From Kribbella sindirgiensis (lineage in GTDB: Bacteria; Actinomycetota; Actinomycetes; Propionibacteriales; Kribbellaceae), in NCBI RefSeq assembly GCF_004331435.1, contig NZ_SJKA01000019.1, positions 62,001-126,000 on the forward strand: DNA of 64,000 bases, read 5' to 3'. Of this stretch, positions 21,069-29,631 are shown one piece after another. The notes under the pieces were generated by a model, which had not been told where the DNA came from, made no database searches, and was given only the letters and a program-made list of their open reading frames with translations. Position 1 is the stretch's first letter; the number at the start of each line of letters is the position of its first letter. Position numbers and translations under genes: made by a program.

Positions 21069-23065
21069 GTATTGGTTGGGCGCTGGTCGGCGTCCTGGTG
21101 ATCGCCGGGCTTGGTGCGTTGGGTGCGGTCGCCACGGGGTCGCGAGGGCGTGCGCTGGTCGCCGGAGTGTCGACGGCCGGGGTCGGAGTCTTCGGTGTGC
21201 TGGCCGGTGTGTCGGCGCTGGGCGGCGAGGCGTTCTCGAAGACCATCCCGCAACTGCTGCCGTTGAGCGAGGTAACCGTCACGGTAGATGCGTTGTCCGG
21301 CTTGTTCTGTGCGCTGATCGGCGGTGTCGCGGTCATCGCCGGGCTGTACAACATCGGCTACTCCGACGGCCACGGTTCGCGCACAGGGCAGAGTCTGCTG
21401 CCGTTGTTCGTGGCGGCGATGATCCTGGTGCCGGCCGCCGGGAACGTGACGACCTTCCTGGTGTTGTGGGAAGTGATGGCCCTGGTGTCGCTGATGCTGG
21501 TGCTGGCTGAGCACAGGCTCCGGCCGTCGGTTCGTGACGCAGGTGTCTGGTACGCCGCGATGACGCACGCGGGCCTGGTCGCGATCCTGCTCGGGCTGGT
21601 GCTGTTCGCGTCGAAGGCCGGTGGCGAGTCGTTCACGGCGCTGCGCGACGCAGACCTGTCGACCACGACACGATCCGTCATCTTCGTCCTGGTGTTCGTC
21701 GGATTCGGCTCCAAGGCGGGCATGGTCCCGCTGCACGTATGGCTGCCGCGGGCGCATCCGGAGGCGCCGAGTCCGGTGTCGGCGTTGATGTCGGCGGCGA
21801 TGGTGAAGCTCGGTCTGTACGGAGTGCTGCGTGTCGGGCTCGACCTTCTGGGCGGCGGTCCTCGCTGGTGGTGGCTGCTCGTCCTGGTCGCGGGTGGTGT
21901 GTCGGCGCTGTTCGGCGTACTGCAGGCCAGTGTCGCGGTCGATCTGAAGCGCTTGCTCGGGTATTCGACGACCGAGAACATGGGCCTGATCCTGCTCGGT
22001 GTCGGCGCGGGAGGCATGTTCGCCGCTGACGGCAACAGGACCCTCGGCAGCCTGCTGATCGCGGCCGGCCTGCTGCACGCCCTCAACCACGCCGGATTCA
22101 AGACCTTGCTGTTCCTCGGCGCAGGGTCTGTCCTTCGTGCGACCGGTCTGCGAGATCTGGACCGCCTGGGCGGGTTGGTGTCGCGGATGCCGGCGACTAC
22201 CGCGCTGTTCGGAGTGGGTGCGCTCGCCGCCGCGGCGCTGCCGCCGGGTAACGGGTTTGTGTCCGAGTGGCTCCTGCTACAAGGGCTGATTCACGGTCTG
22301 CCGGGGGCGGATGCTGTGGTGGCGGTCGCGATGCCGTTGGCGGTCGGAGTCGTTGCGCTGACGGCCGGGCTTGGAGTGGCGACGTTCGTGAAGGCTTTCG
22401 GGACGGGCTTCCTGGCGCGGCCCCGCAGTGAAGAGGCTGCCGGGGCGAAGGAATCGCCGAGGACGATGCGGTTCGCCATGCTGGTTGCGGCCGCGGTGTG
22501 CGCCGGTTTGGCGATCTCTCCGGCGTCGCTGGGGCCTGCGCTGACCAGGGTGCTCGAGGCGCTGCCGACTGTGCGCGATGGTTCGCCGCTCGAGGGCGGT
22601 GTGACGTTGCGGTTGACCGGGATCGCGGGGTCGATCTCGCCGGTCCTCATTCTCGCCGGTCTGTTCGTGGCCGGGCTGCTGGTGGTGGTGTTGGTGCGAC
22701 GAGGGTTGCCGCGGCGTGAGTCGTTGGTGTGGGGTTGCGGCGGTACGAGGCTGGATCCGCGGATGGAGTACACGGCCACGTCGTTCGCGGAGCCGTTGAC
22801 GCGGGTGTTCGACGACGTACTGCGACCGGAGCACGACGTCGACGTGACGCATCACGCGGAATCGCAGTACCTGATCGAGAGCGTGCGGTACCGGCAGCGA
22901 GTCGACGATCGGGTAGAGGCTGCTCTCTATCCGCCGGTTCTTGCGGCGGGCAACAAGCTGGGTGCGGTCCTGAGCCGGTTGCAGAACGGCAGTGTGCACC
23001 GGTACCTCGCGCTCGGGCTGGGCGGATTGATCGTTGTGCTTGTCGTTGTGGGGCTGACCGCATGA
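21065..23065 (+). CDS. Ehr complex antiporter-like subunit (HyfB/NuoL-like)
   Basis: A 666-aa membrane protein of the Mrp/NuoL/M/N family with about 15 transmembrane helices. The conserved lysine/glutamate region GFGSKAGMVPLHVWLPRAHP (about 217-236) and HALNHAGFKTLLFLGAGSVL are typical of HyfB. The C-terminal cytoplasmic extension WGCGGTRLDPRMEYTATSFA is diagnostic for hydrogenase-4-type B subunits. It should move protons or sodium ions. ATG 21065 overlaps the small-subunit stop. Confidence 0.9.
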   Translation: MSIGWALVGVLVIAGLGALGAVATGSRGRALVAGVSTAGVGVFGVLAGVSALGGEAFSKTIPQLLPLSEVTVTVDALSGLFCALIGGVAVIAGLYNIGYSDGHGSRTGQSLLPLFVAAMILVPAAGNVTTFLVLWEVMALVSLMLVLAEHRLRPSVRDAGVWYAAMTHAGLVAILLGLVLFASKAGGESFTALRDADLSTTTRSVIFVLVFVGFGSKAGMVPLHVWLPRAHPEAPSPVSALMSAAMVKLGLYGVLRVGLDLLGGGPRWWWLLVLVAGGVSALFGVLQASVAVDLKRLLGYSTTENMGLILLGVGAGGMFAADGNRTLGSLLIAAGLLHALNHAGFKTLLFLGAGSVLRATGLRDLDRLGGLVSRMPATTALFGVGALAAAALPPGNGFVSEWLLLQGLIHGLPGADAVVAVAMPLAVGVVALTAGLGVATFVKAFGTGFLARPRSEEAAGAKESPRTMRFAMLVAAAVCAGLAISPASLGPALTRVLEALPTVRDGSPLEGGVTLRLTGIAGSISPVLILAGLFVAGLLVVVLVRRGLPRRESLVWGCGGTRLDPRMEYTATSFAEPLTRVFDDVLRPEHDVDVTHHAESQYLIESVRYRQRVDDRVEAALYPPVLAAGNKLGAVLSRLQNGSVHRYLALGLGGLIVVLVVVGLTA

Positions 23066-24000
23066 GTACTCTCGGGGTTGTCGTCCAGGTCGTGCTGCTG
23101 ATCGTGGTCGCGCCGTACCTGGTCGGTGTGATGCGGCAGGTTCGGGCGCGGCTGGAGGGTCGTGCCGGAGCGGGTGCTGGGCAGCCGTGGCGGGATCTGC
23201 GGAAGCTGTTCCGCAAGGAGCCGATGAGCCCGGCCGGTTCGAGTTGGGTGTTCGTCGCGGCGCCCGCGGTACTGGTCGCTTCGACGCTGGTGATCGCGGC
23301 CGTCTCGCCGTTCGTCGCCACGGTGTCGCCGTTGGACGGTGTGGCGGATCTGTTCGCGGTGGTGGCGTTGTTGCTGCTGGGGACCGTGGCGCTGGCGTTG
23401 GCTGGGTTGGACACAGGTACGGCGTTCGGTGGGATGGGCGCGAGCCGCGAGATGACGGTGGCCGCGCTCGCCGAGCCGACGATCCTGCTGGCCGGGTTCG
23501 CGTTGTCAGCCCGCGTCGGGTCGACGAACCTGTCCGCGATTGTCGAGCGCGGGCAGCAGTCGCCGGGCGCCGTGCTTTCGCCGGCGACGCTGCTCGCTGC
23601 TGTGGCGCTCGCGGTCGTCGTGGTCGCGGAGGCTGGTCGGTTGCCGGTGGACAATCCGTCGACGCATCTCGAGCTGACGATGATTCATGAGGCGATGGTG
23701 CTCGAGTACGCCGGGCGCGACCTCGCGCTGGTCGAGTTCGCCTCCGCGCTGCGGCTCACCGTCCTGCTGGGGTTGTGGGCGAATCTGTTCCTGCCGTGGG
23801 GTGTCGCCACGACGGCGTCGGCACCGGCGTTGCTGCTCGGCGTCGTGGCCTTCGTCGCGAAGGTCGCCGTATTGGGAGCGGTGCTGGCCGCGGGTGAGGT
23901 GTTCATGGCGAAGTTGCGTTTGTTCCGGGTGCCGGAGCTGCTGGCCGGGTCGTTCCTGTTCGGCGTACTGGCCGTGTCGTCGTCCTTCTTCCTGGCGTGA
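23062..24000 (+). CDS. Ehr complex membrane subunit (HyfC/NuoH-like)
   Basis: The 312-aa protein resembles HyfC/NuoH, the subunit that joins the peripheral arm to the ion-pumping arm. The QPWRDLRKLFRKEPMSP segment, AEAGRLPVDNPSTHLELTMI and HEAMVLEYAGRDLALVEFA are conserved family elements; about eight transmembrane helices are visible. ATG 23062 overlaps the stop of the B-like subunit gene, and the stop overlaps the next start. Confidence 0.9.
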   Translation: MSTLGVVVQVVLLIVVAPYLVGVMRQVRARLEGRAGAGAGQPWRDLRKLFRKEPMSPAGSSWVFVAAPAVLVASTLVIAAVSPFVATVSPLDGVADLFAVVALLLLGTVALALAGLDTGTAFGGMGASREMTVAALAEPTILLAGFALSARVGSTNLSAIVERGQQSPGAVLSPATLLAAVALAVVVVAEAGRLPVDNPSTHLELTMIHEAMVLEYAGRDLALVEFASALRLTVLLGLWANLFLPWGVATTASAPALLLGVVAFVAKVAVLGAVLAAGEVFMAKLRLFRVPELLAGSFLFGVLAVSSSFFLA

Positions 24001-24650
24001 TCGTGATGACCCAGTTGCTGTATCTGATCTGCGGCGGGCTGCTGCTGTCGTCGGTGATGGTGCTGTGGCGGCGTGAGCTGTCGGCGATCGTGCGTCTGCT
24101 CGTCGTCCAAGGGGTCCTGCTAGGGGCGCTCGCGTTGGTGCTCGCCGGGCGTCTGGACAGCGTCGAGTTGGTGGTCGTCGCGATCGGTGTCGTAGCGTTG
24201 AAGGCGGTTCTCGTACCGCGCATTCTTCGGCGCGTGCTGCGGGACGGCAACGAGGCTCGTGAGACCGAGCCGCTGGTCAACGTGACTGCGTCGATCGTCG
24301 CGGCGGCGTTTCTGATCCTGCTCGCGTACGCGGCGAGTCGCCCGCTGGTACGGCTGTCGCCGTCGGCCGAGACGCAGGCCGTGCCGGTCGGGTTGGCGAT
24401 GGTGCTGCTGGGGTTCTTCGTGCTGGTGACGCGGCGGCGGGCGCTGTCGCAGATCGTCGGGTTCCTCCTGCTGGACAACGGGATCGCGGCTACTGCGTTC
24501 CTGATCACGGGTGGTGTCCCGGGGATTGTCGAGTTGGCGGTGTCGCTGGACGTGTTGCTGGTCGTGCTGGTGCTGCAGGTGCTGACGGCTCGGCTGCGTA
24601 CGACGTTCGGCGGCACCGACATCGACGAGTTGCGGGAGTTGCACGACTGA
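23997..24650 (+). CDS. Ehr complex subunit E (HyfE-like)
   Basis: This 217-aa polytopic protein resembles HyfE (NuoK-like N-terminal half with an extra membrane part). ALKAVLVPRILRRVLRDGNE near residue 65 and LLDNGIAATAFLITGG are conserved. The start may be GTG 23997, which overlaps the C-like stop, or ATG 24006 three codons later. It ends in TGATG with the next gene. Confidence 0.85.
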   Translation: MIVMTQLLYLICGGLLLSSVMVLWRRELSAIVRLLVVQGVLLGALALVLAGRLDSVELVVVAIGVVALKAVLVPRILRRVLRDGNEARETEPLVNVTASIVAAAFLILLAYAASRPLVRLSPSAETQAVPVGLAMVLLGFFVLVTRRRALSQIVGFLLLDNGIAATAFLITGGVPGIVELAVSLDVLLVVLVLQVLTARLRTTFGGTDIDELRELHD

Positions 24651-26179
24651 TGACCGGTACTCCTGCCCTGCTGCTGACCTTGGCGCCGATCGTCGCACCG
24701 ATCGCCGCCGCCGCTGCGGCGTACCTCATGGGCTGGCGGCGTCCGGTGGCCATCGCCACTGTCGCGGCTGCCGCGATTGTGCTCATCGCCGGCGCGTGGA
24801 GCGCCACCTGGACCGCAGACGGCGGCGAGGTTGCTGCTGGCAACTGGTTGCGGATCGATGCGCTGTCCGGTGTGATGCTGATCGTGATCGGCGCCGTCGG
24901 TGTCGTCGCGACCTGGGCCGGCATCGGCTATCTGGACGACGAACTCGCGACCGGTCACACGGACGTGGAAGGCGCCCGGCGGTACGGCGTACTTGTGCCG
25001 CTGTTCCTCGCCGCGATGGTGGTCGCAGTACTCGCGAACAACCTCGGCCTGCTCTGGGCAGCCGTTGAAGGCACCACGATCGTCACTGCGTTCCTCGTCG
25101 GCCATCGCCGGAGCAGACGGTCGGTCGAGGCGAGCTGGAAGTACGTCATCATCTGCTCTGTCGGGATCGCGCTGGCGTATCTGGGCACCGTACTGGTCAA
25201 TTACGCGGCCGAGCACGCCGGCGTCGAGGGATCGCTCGACTGGACCCAGCTCGTCGCGCACGCAAGCGAGCTGGATCCGGGCGTGATGCGGCTCGCGTTC
25301 GCGCTGCTCGTCGTCGGGTTCGGCACCAAGGCCGGCCTCGTACCACTACACAGCTGGCTGCCCGACGCCCACAGCCAGGCACCCGCACCGGTGTCCGCGC
25401 TGATGTCCGGCGTACTCCTGCCCGTCGCTGTCTACGCCCTCGCCCGCTATCGGGTGATCGCCGTCGCCGGCATCGACCCCGGTTTCGTCCGCGGTCTGCT
25501 CCTCGCGGTCGGACTCGCCTCGCTGCTGCTGGCGGCCGGGTTGCTGCTGGCGCAGCGGGACTACAAGCGGCTGCTCGCGTACTCGAGCATCGAGCACATG
25601 GCGCTCGCCGTCGTCGGCCTCGCCATCGGCACACCGCTCGCGATCGCGGCCACCTTGCTCCACATCGTCGGTCACGGTCTGGGCAAGGCCGTGCTGTTCT
25701 GCAGCGCCGGCGAGATCCTCGCCCGCGAGGGCACCACGCGGATCGACGCCGTCCGCGGGTTGTTCGCCCGTACGCCGGTCCTCGCGGGACTTTTCGGAGC
25801 CGGTCTGGTCGCACTGCTCGGACTCCCGCCGTTCAGCCTGTTCGTGAGCGAGATCGGCCTGATCCGGGCAATGGTCGGTGCCGGGGCCTGGTGGGTCGCA
25901 GCCGTGGTGCTCCTCCTGCTGCTTGTCGTCTTCGTCGCGATCTCCGGAAAGGCAGCCGGCATCCTGCTGGGTGACCCACCGTCTCGTGATCCGGGAGTCA
26001 GCGCACCGGCAGCGGGCTCGTCGGGTGTTGTGGGCACTGTCGCGACGGTGGCGGGACTGCGGGCTTCGACTGTGGTGCCGTTGGTGGGGGCGTTGGTGGC
26101 GGTTGCTGTGTTGGGGATCGTGGACTGGCCGCTCGGTCAACTGCTGCACGCTGCCGGTCAGATCGTGGGGACCCGATGA
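24650..26179 (+). CDS. Ehr complex antiporter-like subunit (HyfF-like)
   Basis: A second Mrp-type antiporter homologue, 509 aa, with about 13-14 transmembrane helices. The GFGTKAGLVPLHSWLPDAHS motif near residue 223 and RLLAYSSIEHMALAVVGLAI are typical. HyfF differs from NuoN by its shorter C-terminus. With the B-like subunit this gives two ion channels; no third one (HyfD) is present in the window. Adjacent genes overlap by one to four bases. Confidence 0.9.
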   Translation: MTGTPALLLTLAPIVAPIAAAAAAYLMGWRRPVAIATVAAAAIVLIAGAWSATWTADGGEVAAGNWLRIDALSGVMLIVIGAVGVVATWAGIGYLDDELATGHTDVEGARRYGVLVPLFLAAMVVAVLANNLGLLWAAVEGTTIVTAFLVGHRRSRRSVEASWKYVIICSVGIALAYLGTVLVNYAAEHAGVEGSLDWTQLVAHASELDPGVMRLAFALLVVGFGTKAGLVPLHSWLPDAHSQAPAPVSALMSGVLLPVAVYALARYRVIAVAGIDPGFVRGLLLAVGLASLLLAAGLLLAQRDYKRLLAYSSIEHMALAVVGLAIGTPLAIAATLLHIVGHGLGKAVLFCSAGEILAREGTTRIDAVRGLFARTPVLAGLFGAGLVALLGLPPFSLFVSEIGLIRAMVGAGAWWVAAVVLLLLLVVFVAISGKAAGILLGDPPSRDPGVSAPAAGSSGVVGTVATVAGLRASTVVPLVGALVAVAVLGIVDWPLGQLLHAAGQIVGTR

Positions 26180-27675
26180 GCCCTGATCCGAGGACCTACG
26201 CGAGCCGTCGGCAGATCGGTGTGACTGCTCACGGCCTGAGCGAGCGAGCCTTGGCCTTGTTCGCCGAGGGCTACCGGCTCGCGCTGGTAGCCGCCCACGA
26301 CGACGGTGAAGGCTTCCGGGTCGTGTACCTGTTCGTGGCGGGGAGTCCGGATCGGCGCGTCGAGCTCATCCTGCGCACCGACCGGGCGATCCCCAGCCTG
26401 GCGACCCTCTCGTTCCCCGCGGGACGGTTCGAGCGCGAGATCGGCGACCTCTTCGGTATCGAAGCCACCAACCACCCGCTGCCGCGCAGGCTCGTCCTGC
26501 ACCAGCATTGGCCCGAAGGCTGGCACCCGATGCGGCACGACGCCGGACCGCCACCGCCCTTCGGGGACATCGACGAACCGTACCCGTTCCTCACCGTCGA
26601 CGGGACCGGCGTCTACGAGATCCCGGTCGGGCCGATCCACGCCGGCCTGATCGAGCCGGGGCACTTCCGGTTCTCGGTCGTCGGCGAGACGATCCTCAAA
26701 CTGAAGGCCCGCCTGTGGTTCGTCCACAGGGGCATCGAGAAACTTGCCGAGGGCAAGGTCCTTGCCGACGTGCTCCCGCTGGCCGAACGTGTCTCCGGGG
26801 ACACGACGGCCGGGCACGCGCTCGCTTTCTGCCTCGCTGTCGAGGAAGCACGGGACTGGCAGGTGCCTGAGCAGGCACAGGTCCTACGCGCCGTGCTGCT
26901 CGAACTCGAACGGCTCTACAACCACGTCACCGACATCGGCGCGCTCTGCAACGACGTCGGATACGGCATCGCGAACGCCCACGCCCAGCGGATCCGCGAA
27001 CAGCTGCTCAGGATCAACAAACACGTCACCGGGCACCGCCTGCTCCGCGGCGCGATCGCACCCGGCTCGACGTACGTACGAGCGCTCCCCGAACCCGGCG
27101 TACTCGCCGGCATCGCAACCGACATCCAGCAGCTCGTCGACATCGCACTCGACAACAGTGTCGTCATGGACCGGATGGCGGGTACCGCCGTCTTGTCGGC
27201 GGAGCAGGCGCGTGACATCGGCACCCTCGGGTACGTCGCCCGCGCGAGCGGTATCGATCACGACGCGCGGCGCGACCACCCGTTCACGCCGCTGACCGCG
27301 GGCGTCGCCGCCCCGGCGCACACCGGGGGAGACGTCTTGTCGCGTCTCCTCACCCGAGCCGCCGAGATTCACAACTCCGTTGCCCTCATCACCGAACTCC
27401 TGTCCGGGCGCGCCGCACTCGGGGCCGAGACCACCAAGCCGACCTGGCTCGCCCGCGGTCGCACGTCCGGTGTCGGTCTGGTCGAAGGGTGGCGCGGCAC
27501 GATCGCGCACCGGGTCGAGTTCGCACCGGACGGGACCGTGTCCCGGCTGAAGATCGTCGATCCGTCGTTCTTCAACTGGCCCGCTCTGCCGGTCGCGCTG
27601 GCGGACACGATCGTCCCCGACTTCCCCCTGACCAACAAGAGCTTCAACCTCTCCTACGCTGGGAACGACCTATGA
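26176..27675 (+). CDS. Ehr complex large subunit (HyfG/NuoCD-like) lacking Ni-binding cysteines
   Basis: The 499-aa protein fuses a NuoC-like N-terminal domain (about 1-130, ending GRFEREIGDLFGIEATNHPL) to a NuoD/hydrogenase large-subunit domain. In a [NiFe] enzyme the L1 motif would be CGxC and L2 DPCxxC. Here the matching positions read SGDT (207-210, before GHALAFCLAVE) and DPSFFN (462-467), so all four nickel ligands are missing. It therefore cannot hold a Ni-Fe site of the known type. This is the hallmark of energy-converting hydrogenase-related (Ehr) complexes, whose reaction is unknown. Confidence 0.9.
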   Translation: MSPDPRTYASRRQIGVTAHGLSERALALFAEGYRLALVAAHDDGEGFRVVYLFVAGSPDRRVELILRTDRAIPSLATLSFPAGRFEREIGDLFGIEATNHPLPRRLVLHQHWPEGWHPMRHDAGPPPPFGDIDEPYPFLTVDGTGVYEIPVGPIHAGLIEPGHFRFSVVGETILKLKARLWFVHRGIEKLAEGKVLADVLPLAERVSGDTTAGHALAFCLAVEEARDWQVPEQAQVLRAVLLELERLYNHVTDIGALCNDVGYGIANAHAQRIREQLLRINKHVTGHRLLRGAIAPGSTYVRALPEPGVLAGIATDIQQLVDIALDNSVVMDRMAGTAVLSAEQARDIGTLGYVARASGIDHDARRDHPFTPLTAGVAAPAHTGGDVLSRLLTRAAEIHNSVALITELLSGRAALGAETTKPTWLARGRTSGVGLVEGWRGTIAHRVEFAPDGTVSRLKIVDPSFFNWPALPVALADTIVPDFPLTNKSFNLSYAGNDL

Positions 27676-27962
27676 TCCGCCGCCGTCAACCGAAGCCGAT
27701 GAACATCGAGACCGTCCAGAAATGGGTCGCCTCGGTCATCCTGTTCCACGTCGGCAGCGTCCCTGCCGTCTCTCTCGCCGTCTACAGCCTCGGCATCGCC
27801 AAGACCGACCAGGGCCGCGGCATCGGCCTCTGGCTGATGTCCGGCGTCATCGGCCTGGTCACCGTCGCCGGCATGCGCCTGATCCACCAGCGCTCACCCT
27901 TCACCCCCTGGCTCGTCCTCGGCGCCCTCCCCACGATCGTCACCGGCTTCTACCTGTTCTGA
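27672..27962 (+). CDS. Small membrane protein, last gene of Ehr operon
   Basis: A 96-aa protein with about three transmembrane helices (SVILFHVGSVPAVSLAVYSL, LWLMSGVIGLVTVAGMRLI, WLVLGALPTIVTGFYLF). It begins inside the large-subunit stop, so it is translated with the complex and may be an accessory subunit or assembly factor. No family is recognised. Its last 23 bp overlap the 3' end of the convergent ArsR gene. Confidence 0.7.
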   Translation: MIRRRQPKPMNIETVQKWVASVILFHVGSVPAVSLAVYSLGIAKTDQGRGIGLWLMSGVIGLVTVAGMRLIHQRSPFTPWLVLGALPTIVTGFYLF

Positions 27963-28317
27963 CTCCGCGTCGGCCGACGGGTCCGCGGAGGTCGTCGAGG
28001 AGGCCGACCTGGTCGCTGAGTACCCCGGCCAGTATCCGGCGCGCAACGCTCAGTAGCTCCGCGACGTACGGGGAGGTCGGCGAGTAGATCACTGTGGCAC
28101 CGTCCTTGCGGGACGTCACCAGGCCCGAACGCCGCAGTACGGCGAGGTGCTGGGAGAGGTTCGCGGGCTCGATACCGACTTCCGGAACCATCTCCGCCAC
28201 GGTGTGGTCGCGCTCGCTGAGCAGCTCGAGGACCCGGATCCGGGCAGGGTGTCCCAGTGTTTTGAAGAACTCTGCCTTCACCTGGTACAGCGGCCGGTTC
28301 ACGAAGATCCTCTTCAC
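27940..28317 (-). CDS. ArsR/SmtB-family regulator, paralogue of the Ehr operon repressor
   Basis: A 125-aa winged-helix protein with the helix-turn-helix at about 40-80 (PANLSQHLAVLRRSGLVTSR). It has no cysteine. It is clearly related to the ArsR protein at 20230, sharing KAEFFKTLGHPARIR, NLSQ(Q/H)LAVLRRSGLV and the VAELL(A/S)VAR helix. GTG 28317 is the only suitable start. It is divergent from the CBS-BON gene, with a perfect palindrome in between, and convergent with the last Ehr gene. Confidence 0.88.
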   Translation of the reverse strand: MKRIFVNRPLYQVKAEFFKTLGHPARIRVLELLSERDHTVAEMVPEVGIEPANLSQHLAVLRRSGLVTSRKDGATVIYSPTSPYVAELLSVARRILAGVLSDQVGLLDDLRGPVGRRGVRTGRSR

Positions 28318-28328
28318 CCCGAAGTTGC

Positions 28329-28352
28329 GGACTTGCTAATCTTAGCAAGTCC
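28329..28352. promoter_or_regulatory. Perfect inverted repeat, probable ArsR operator
   Basis: Two perfect 11-bp arms, GGACTTGCTAA and TTAGCAAGTCC, are separated by 2 bp. The site lies 12 bp upstream of the ArsR start and 19 bp upstream of the divergent CBS-BON start, so binding would control both. ArsR-family operators usually have this form. Confidence 0.75.
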
Positions 28353-28370
28353 GAAACTGAGGTGGGTGTG

Positions 28371-29048
28371 ATGCTCGAGCCTGTCGTCGCCACCTACATG
28401 ACCCGCTCGCCCATCACCGTGGGTCCGAATACGTCGTTCAAACAGGTCGCCTGCGCGCTCCTGGTCTCCGATGCGCCGGCGGTCCCTGTCGTGACGGAAG
28501 ACCACTGTCCGATCGGCTTGGTCACCGAGGTCGACCTGCTGGCGAATCTCGAGTACCACGGCGGTCTGGATCCGCCGCCGCTCCTGGGTGGTACCGCAGC
28601 GCGCCGGCGTCGACGCAAGGCACGGTCCGGCACGGCCCGCGAGCTGATGACGTCGCCCGCGGCAACTGTCGGCTTGATGACGCCGATCAGTACCGCGGTA
28701 CGTTGGCTGGCCGGCCCGTCGCCAGCTGCCTTGTGTGTGGTCGATGAGACTCAGCACTTGGTCGGACTGCTGACCCGGCGCGACTTGCTCGCGGTCTACC
28801 GGCGTACGGACGCCGAGATCGCGGCCGACGTGCACGCTGCCATCGAGACCGACCGCCGACGGCCGTTGCGGCGCGACGCGGAGATGGCGATCGCGGTCAA
28901 GGACGGTGTCGTCACGCTGCAAGGGAACCTGGTCTACCGCAGCCAGGTCGAGCATGCGATCTCGGCCGCGTCCAGGGTCGCGGGAGCCGTTGCCGTTCGC
29001 GGCGATCTGACCTACGACATCGACGACATGCTCGTCACCGGATTCTGA
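28371..29048 (+). CDS. CBS-CBS-BON domain protein
   Basis: A 225-aa protein with two CBS motifs (about 1-60 and 85-145), separated by an arginine/lysine-rich linker (ARRRRRKARSG), then a BON domain (about 155-222). It is a paralogue in layout of the CBS-BON protein at 8.6-9.2 kb. ATG 28371 is preceded by GAGGTGGG; GTG 28362 is an alternative. The divergent palindrome suggests control by the ArsR protein next to it, tying it to the Ehr region. Confidence 0.82.
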   Translation: MLEPVVATYMTRSPITVGPNTSFKQVACALLVSDAPAVPVVTEDHCPIGLVTEVDLLANLEYHGGLDPPPLLGGTAARRRRRKARSGTARELMTSPAATVGLMTPISTAVRWLAGPSPAALCVVDETQHLVGLLTRRDLLAVYRRTDAEIAADVHAAIETDRRRPLRRDAEMAIAVKDGVVTLQGNLVYRSQVEHAISAASRVAGAVAVRGDLTYDIDDMLVTGF

Positions 29049-29068
29049 CGGGGTGTGAACATCGCGCC

Positions 29069-29566
29069 ATGGACCTGCGTCTGAGCACGTCGTACGCCGC
29101 TTCTCCGGAGGAAGTGTTCGCGATCATCACGGACCGGACCTTCCAGGAGCAGGTGTACGAGCGGCTCCGGGTGAGCACGTACGAAGTCTCGACGCTCGAC
29201 TCCGGTGAGGACGTCGTACTGCGGCTGAGGTGGGAGACCCGATCCGACGACGTCTCGACCGACGTGCGCCGGTTCGCCGGCGAGAAGCTCGTGCTGGCGC
29301 AAACGAAGATCTGGCACCCGGCGCACGATCACGGTGCCCGCGAAGCAGACATCGACGGCGAGGCCGTCGGCGGCCGGATCAAACTGACAGGCCACACCTC
29401 GATCATCCCGACCGGCGACGCCACGACCCAAACGTTCGACCTCCACATCGTCGCGTCCACCCCAACCGCCGGCCCCCACCTCGAAGCGGTCGTCACCGAG
29501 GCCATCCGAATCCGCCTCGAAACCAAGTTCGAACTCGCCTGGTCCTGGATCGCCGGCTCGCTCTGA
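29069..29566 (+). CDS. DUF2505 family protein (START-like fold)
   Basis: A 165-aa protein beginning MDLRLSTSYAASPEEVFAII, the usual start of DUF2505 proteins, which have a START/SRPBCC-like fold and probably bind a lipid or small hydrophobic ligand. No membrane segment is present. It follows the CBS-BON gene by 20 bp on the same strand. Function unknown. Confidence 0.75.
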   Translation: MDLRLSTSYAASPEEVFAIITDRTFQEQVYERLRVSTYEVSTLDSGEDVVLRLRWETRSDDVSTDVRRFAGEKLVLAQTKIWHPAHDHGAREADIDGEAVGGRIKLTGHTSIIPTGDATTQTFDLHIVASTPTAGPHLEAVVTEAIRIRLETKFELAWSWIAGSL

Positions 29567-29595
29567 GTCTCAGCCACCGGCAGGGCTGCTGCGCC

Positions 29596-29624
29596 TTGAC
29601 ATGACTGAATAGCTCAGTGATCAT
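29596..29624 (+). promoter_or_regulatory. Putative promoter and operator of the arsenic operon
   Basis: TTGACA at 29596 and GATCAT at 29619 are spaced 17 bp, giving a credible sigma-A-type promoter. The inverted repeat ACTGA-N5-TCAGT (29604-29618) fills the spacer, where an ArsR repressor could block RNA polymerase. The ArsR-fusion gene starts at 29632. Confidence 0.5.
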
Positions 29625-29631
29625 TGAGGCA

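Noticed and set aside
20595-27675. Functional [NiFe] hydrogenase 4
   Set aside because: All four nickel-binding cysteines are replaced in the large subunit and no maturation genes are seen.
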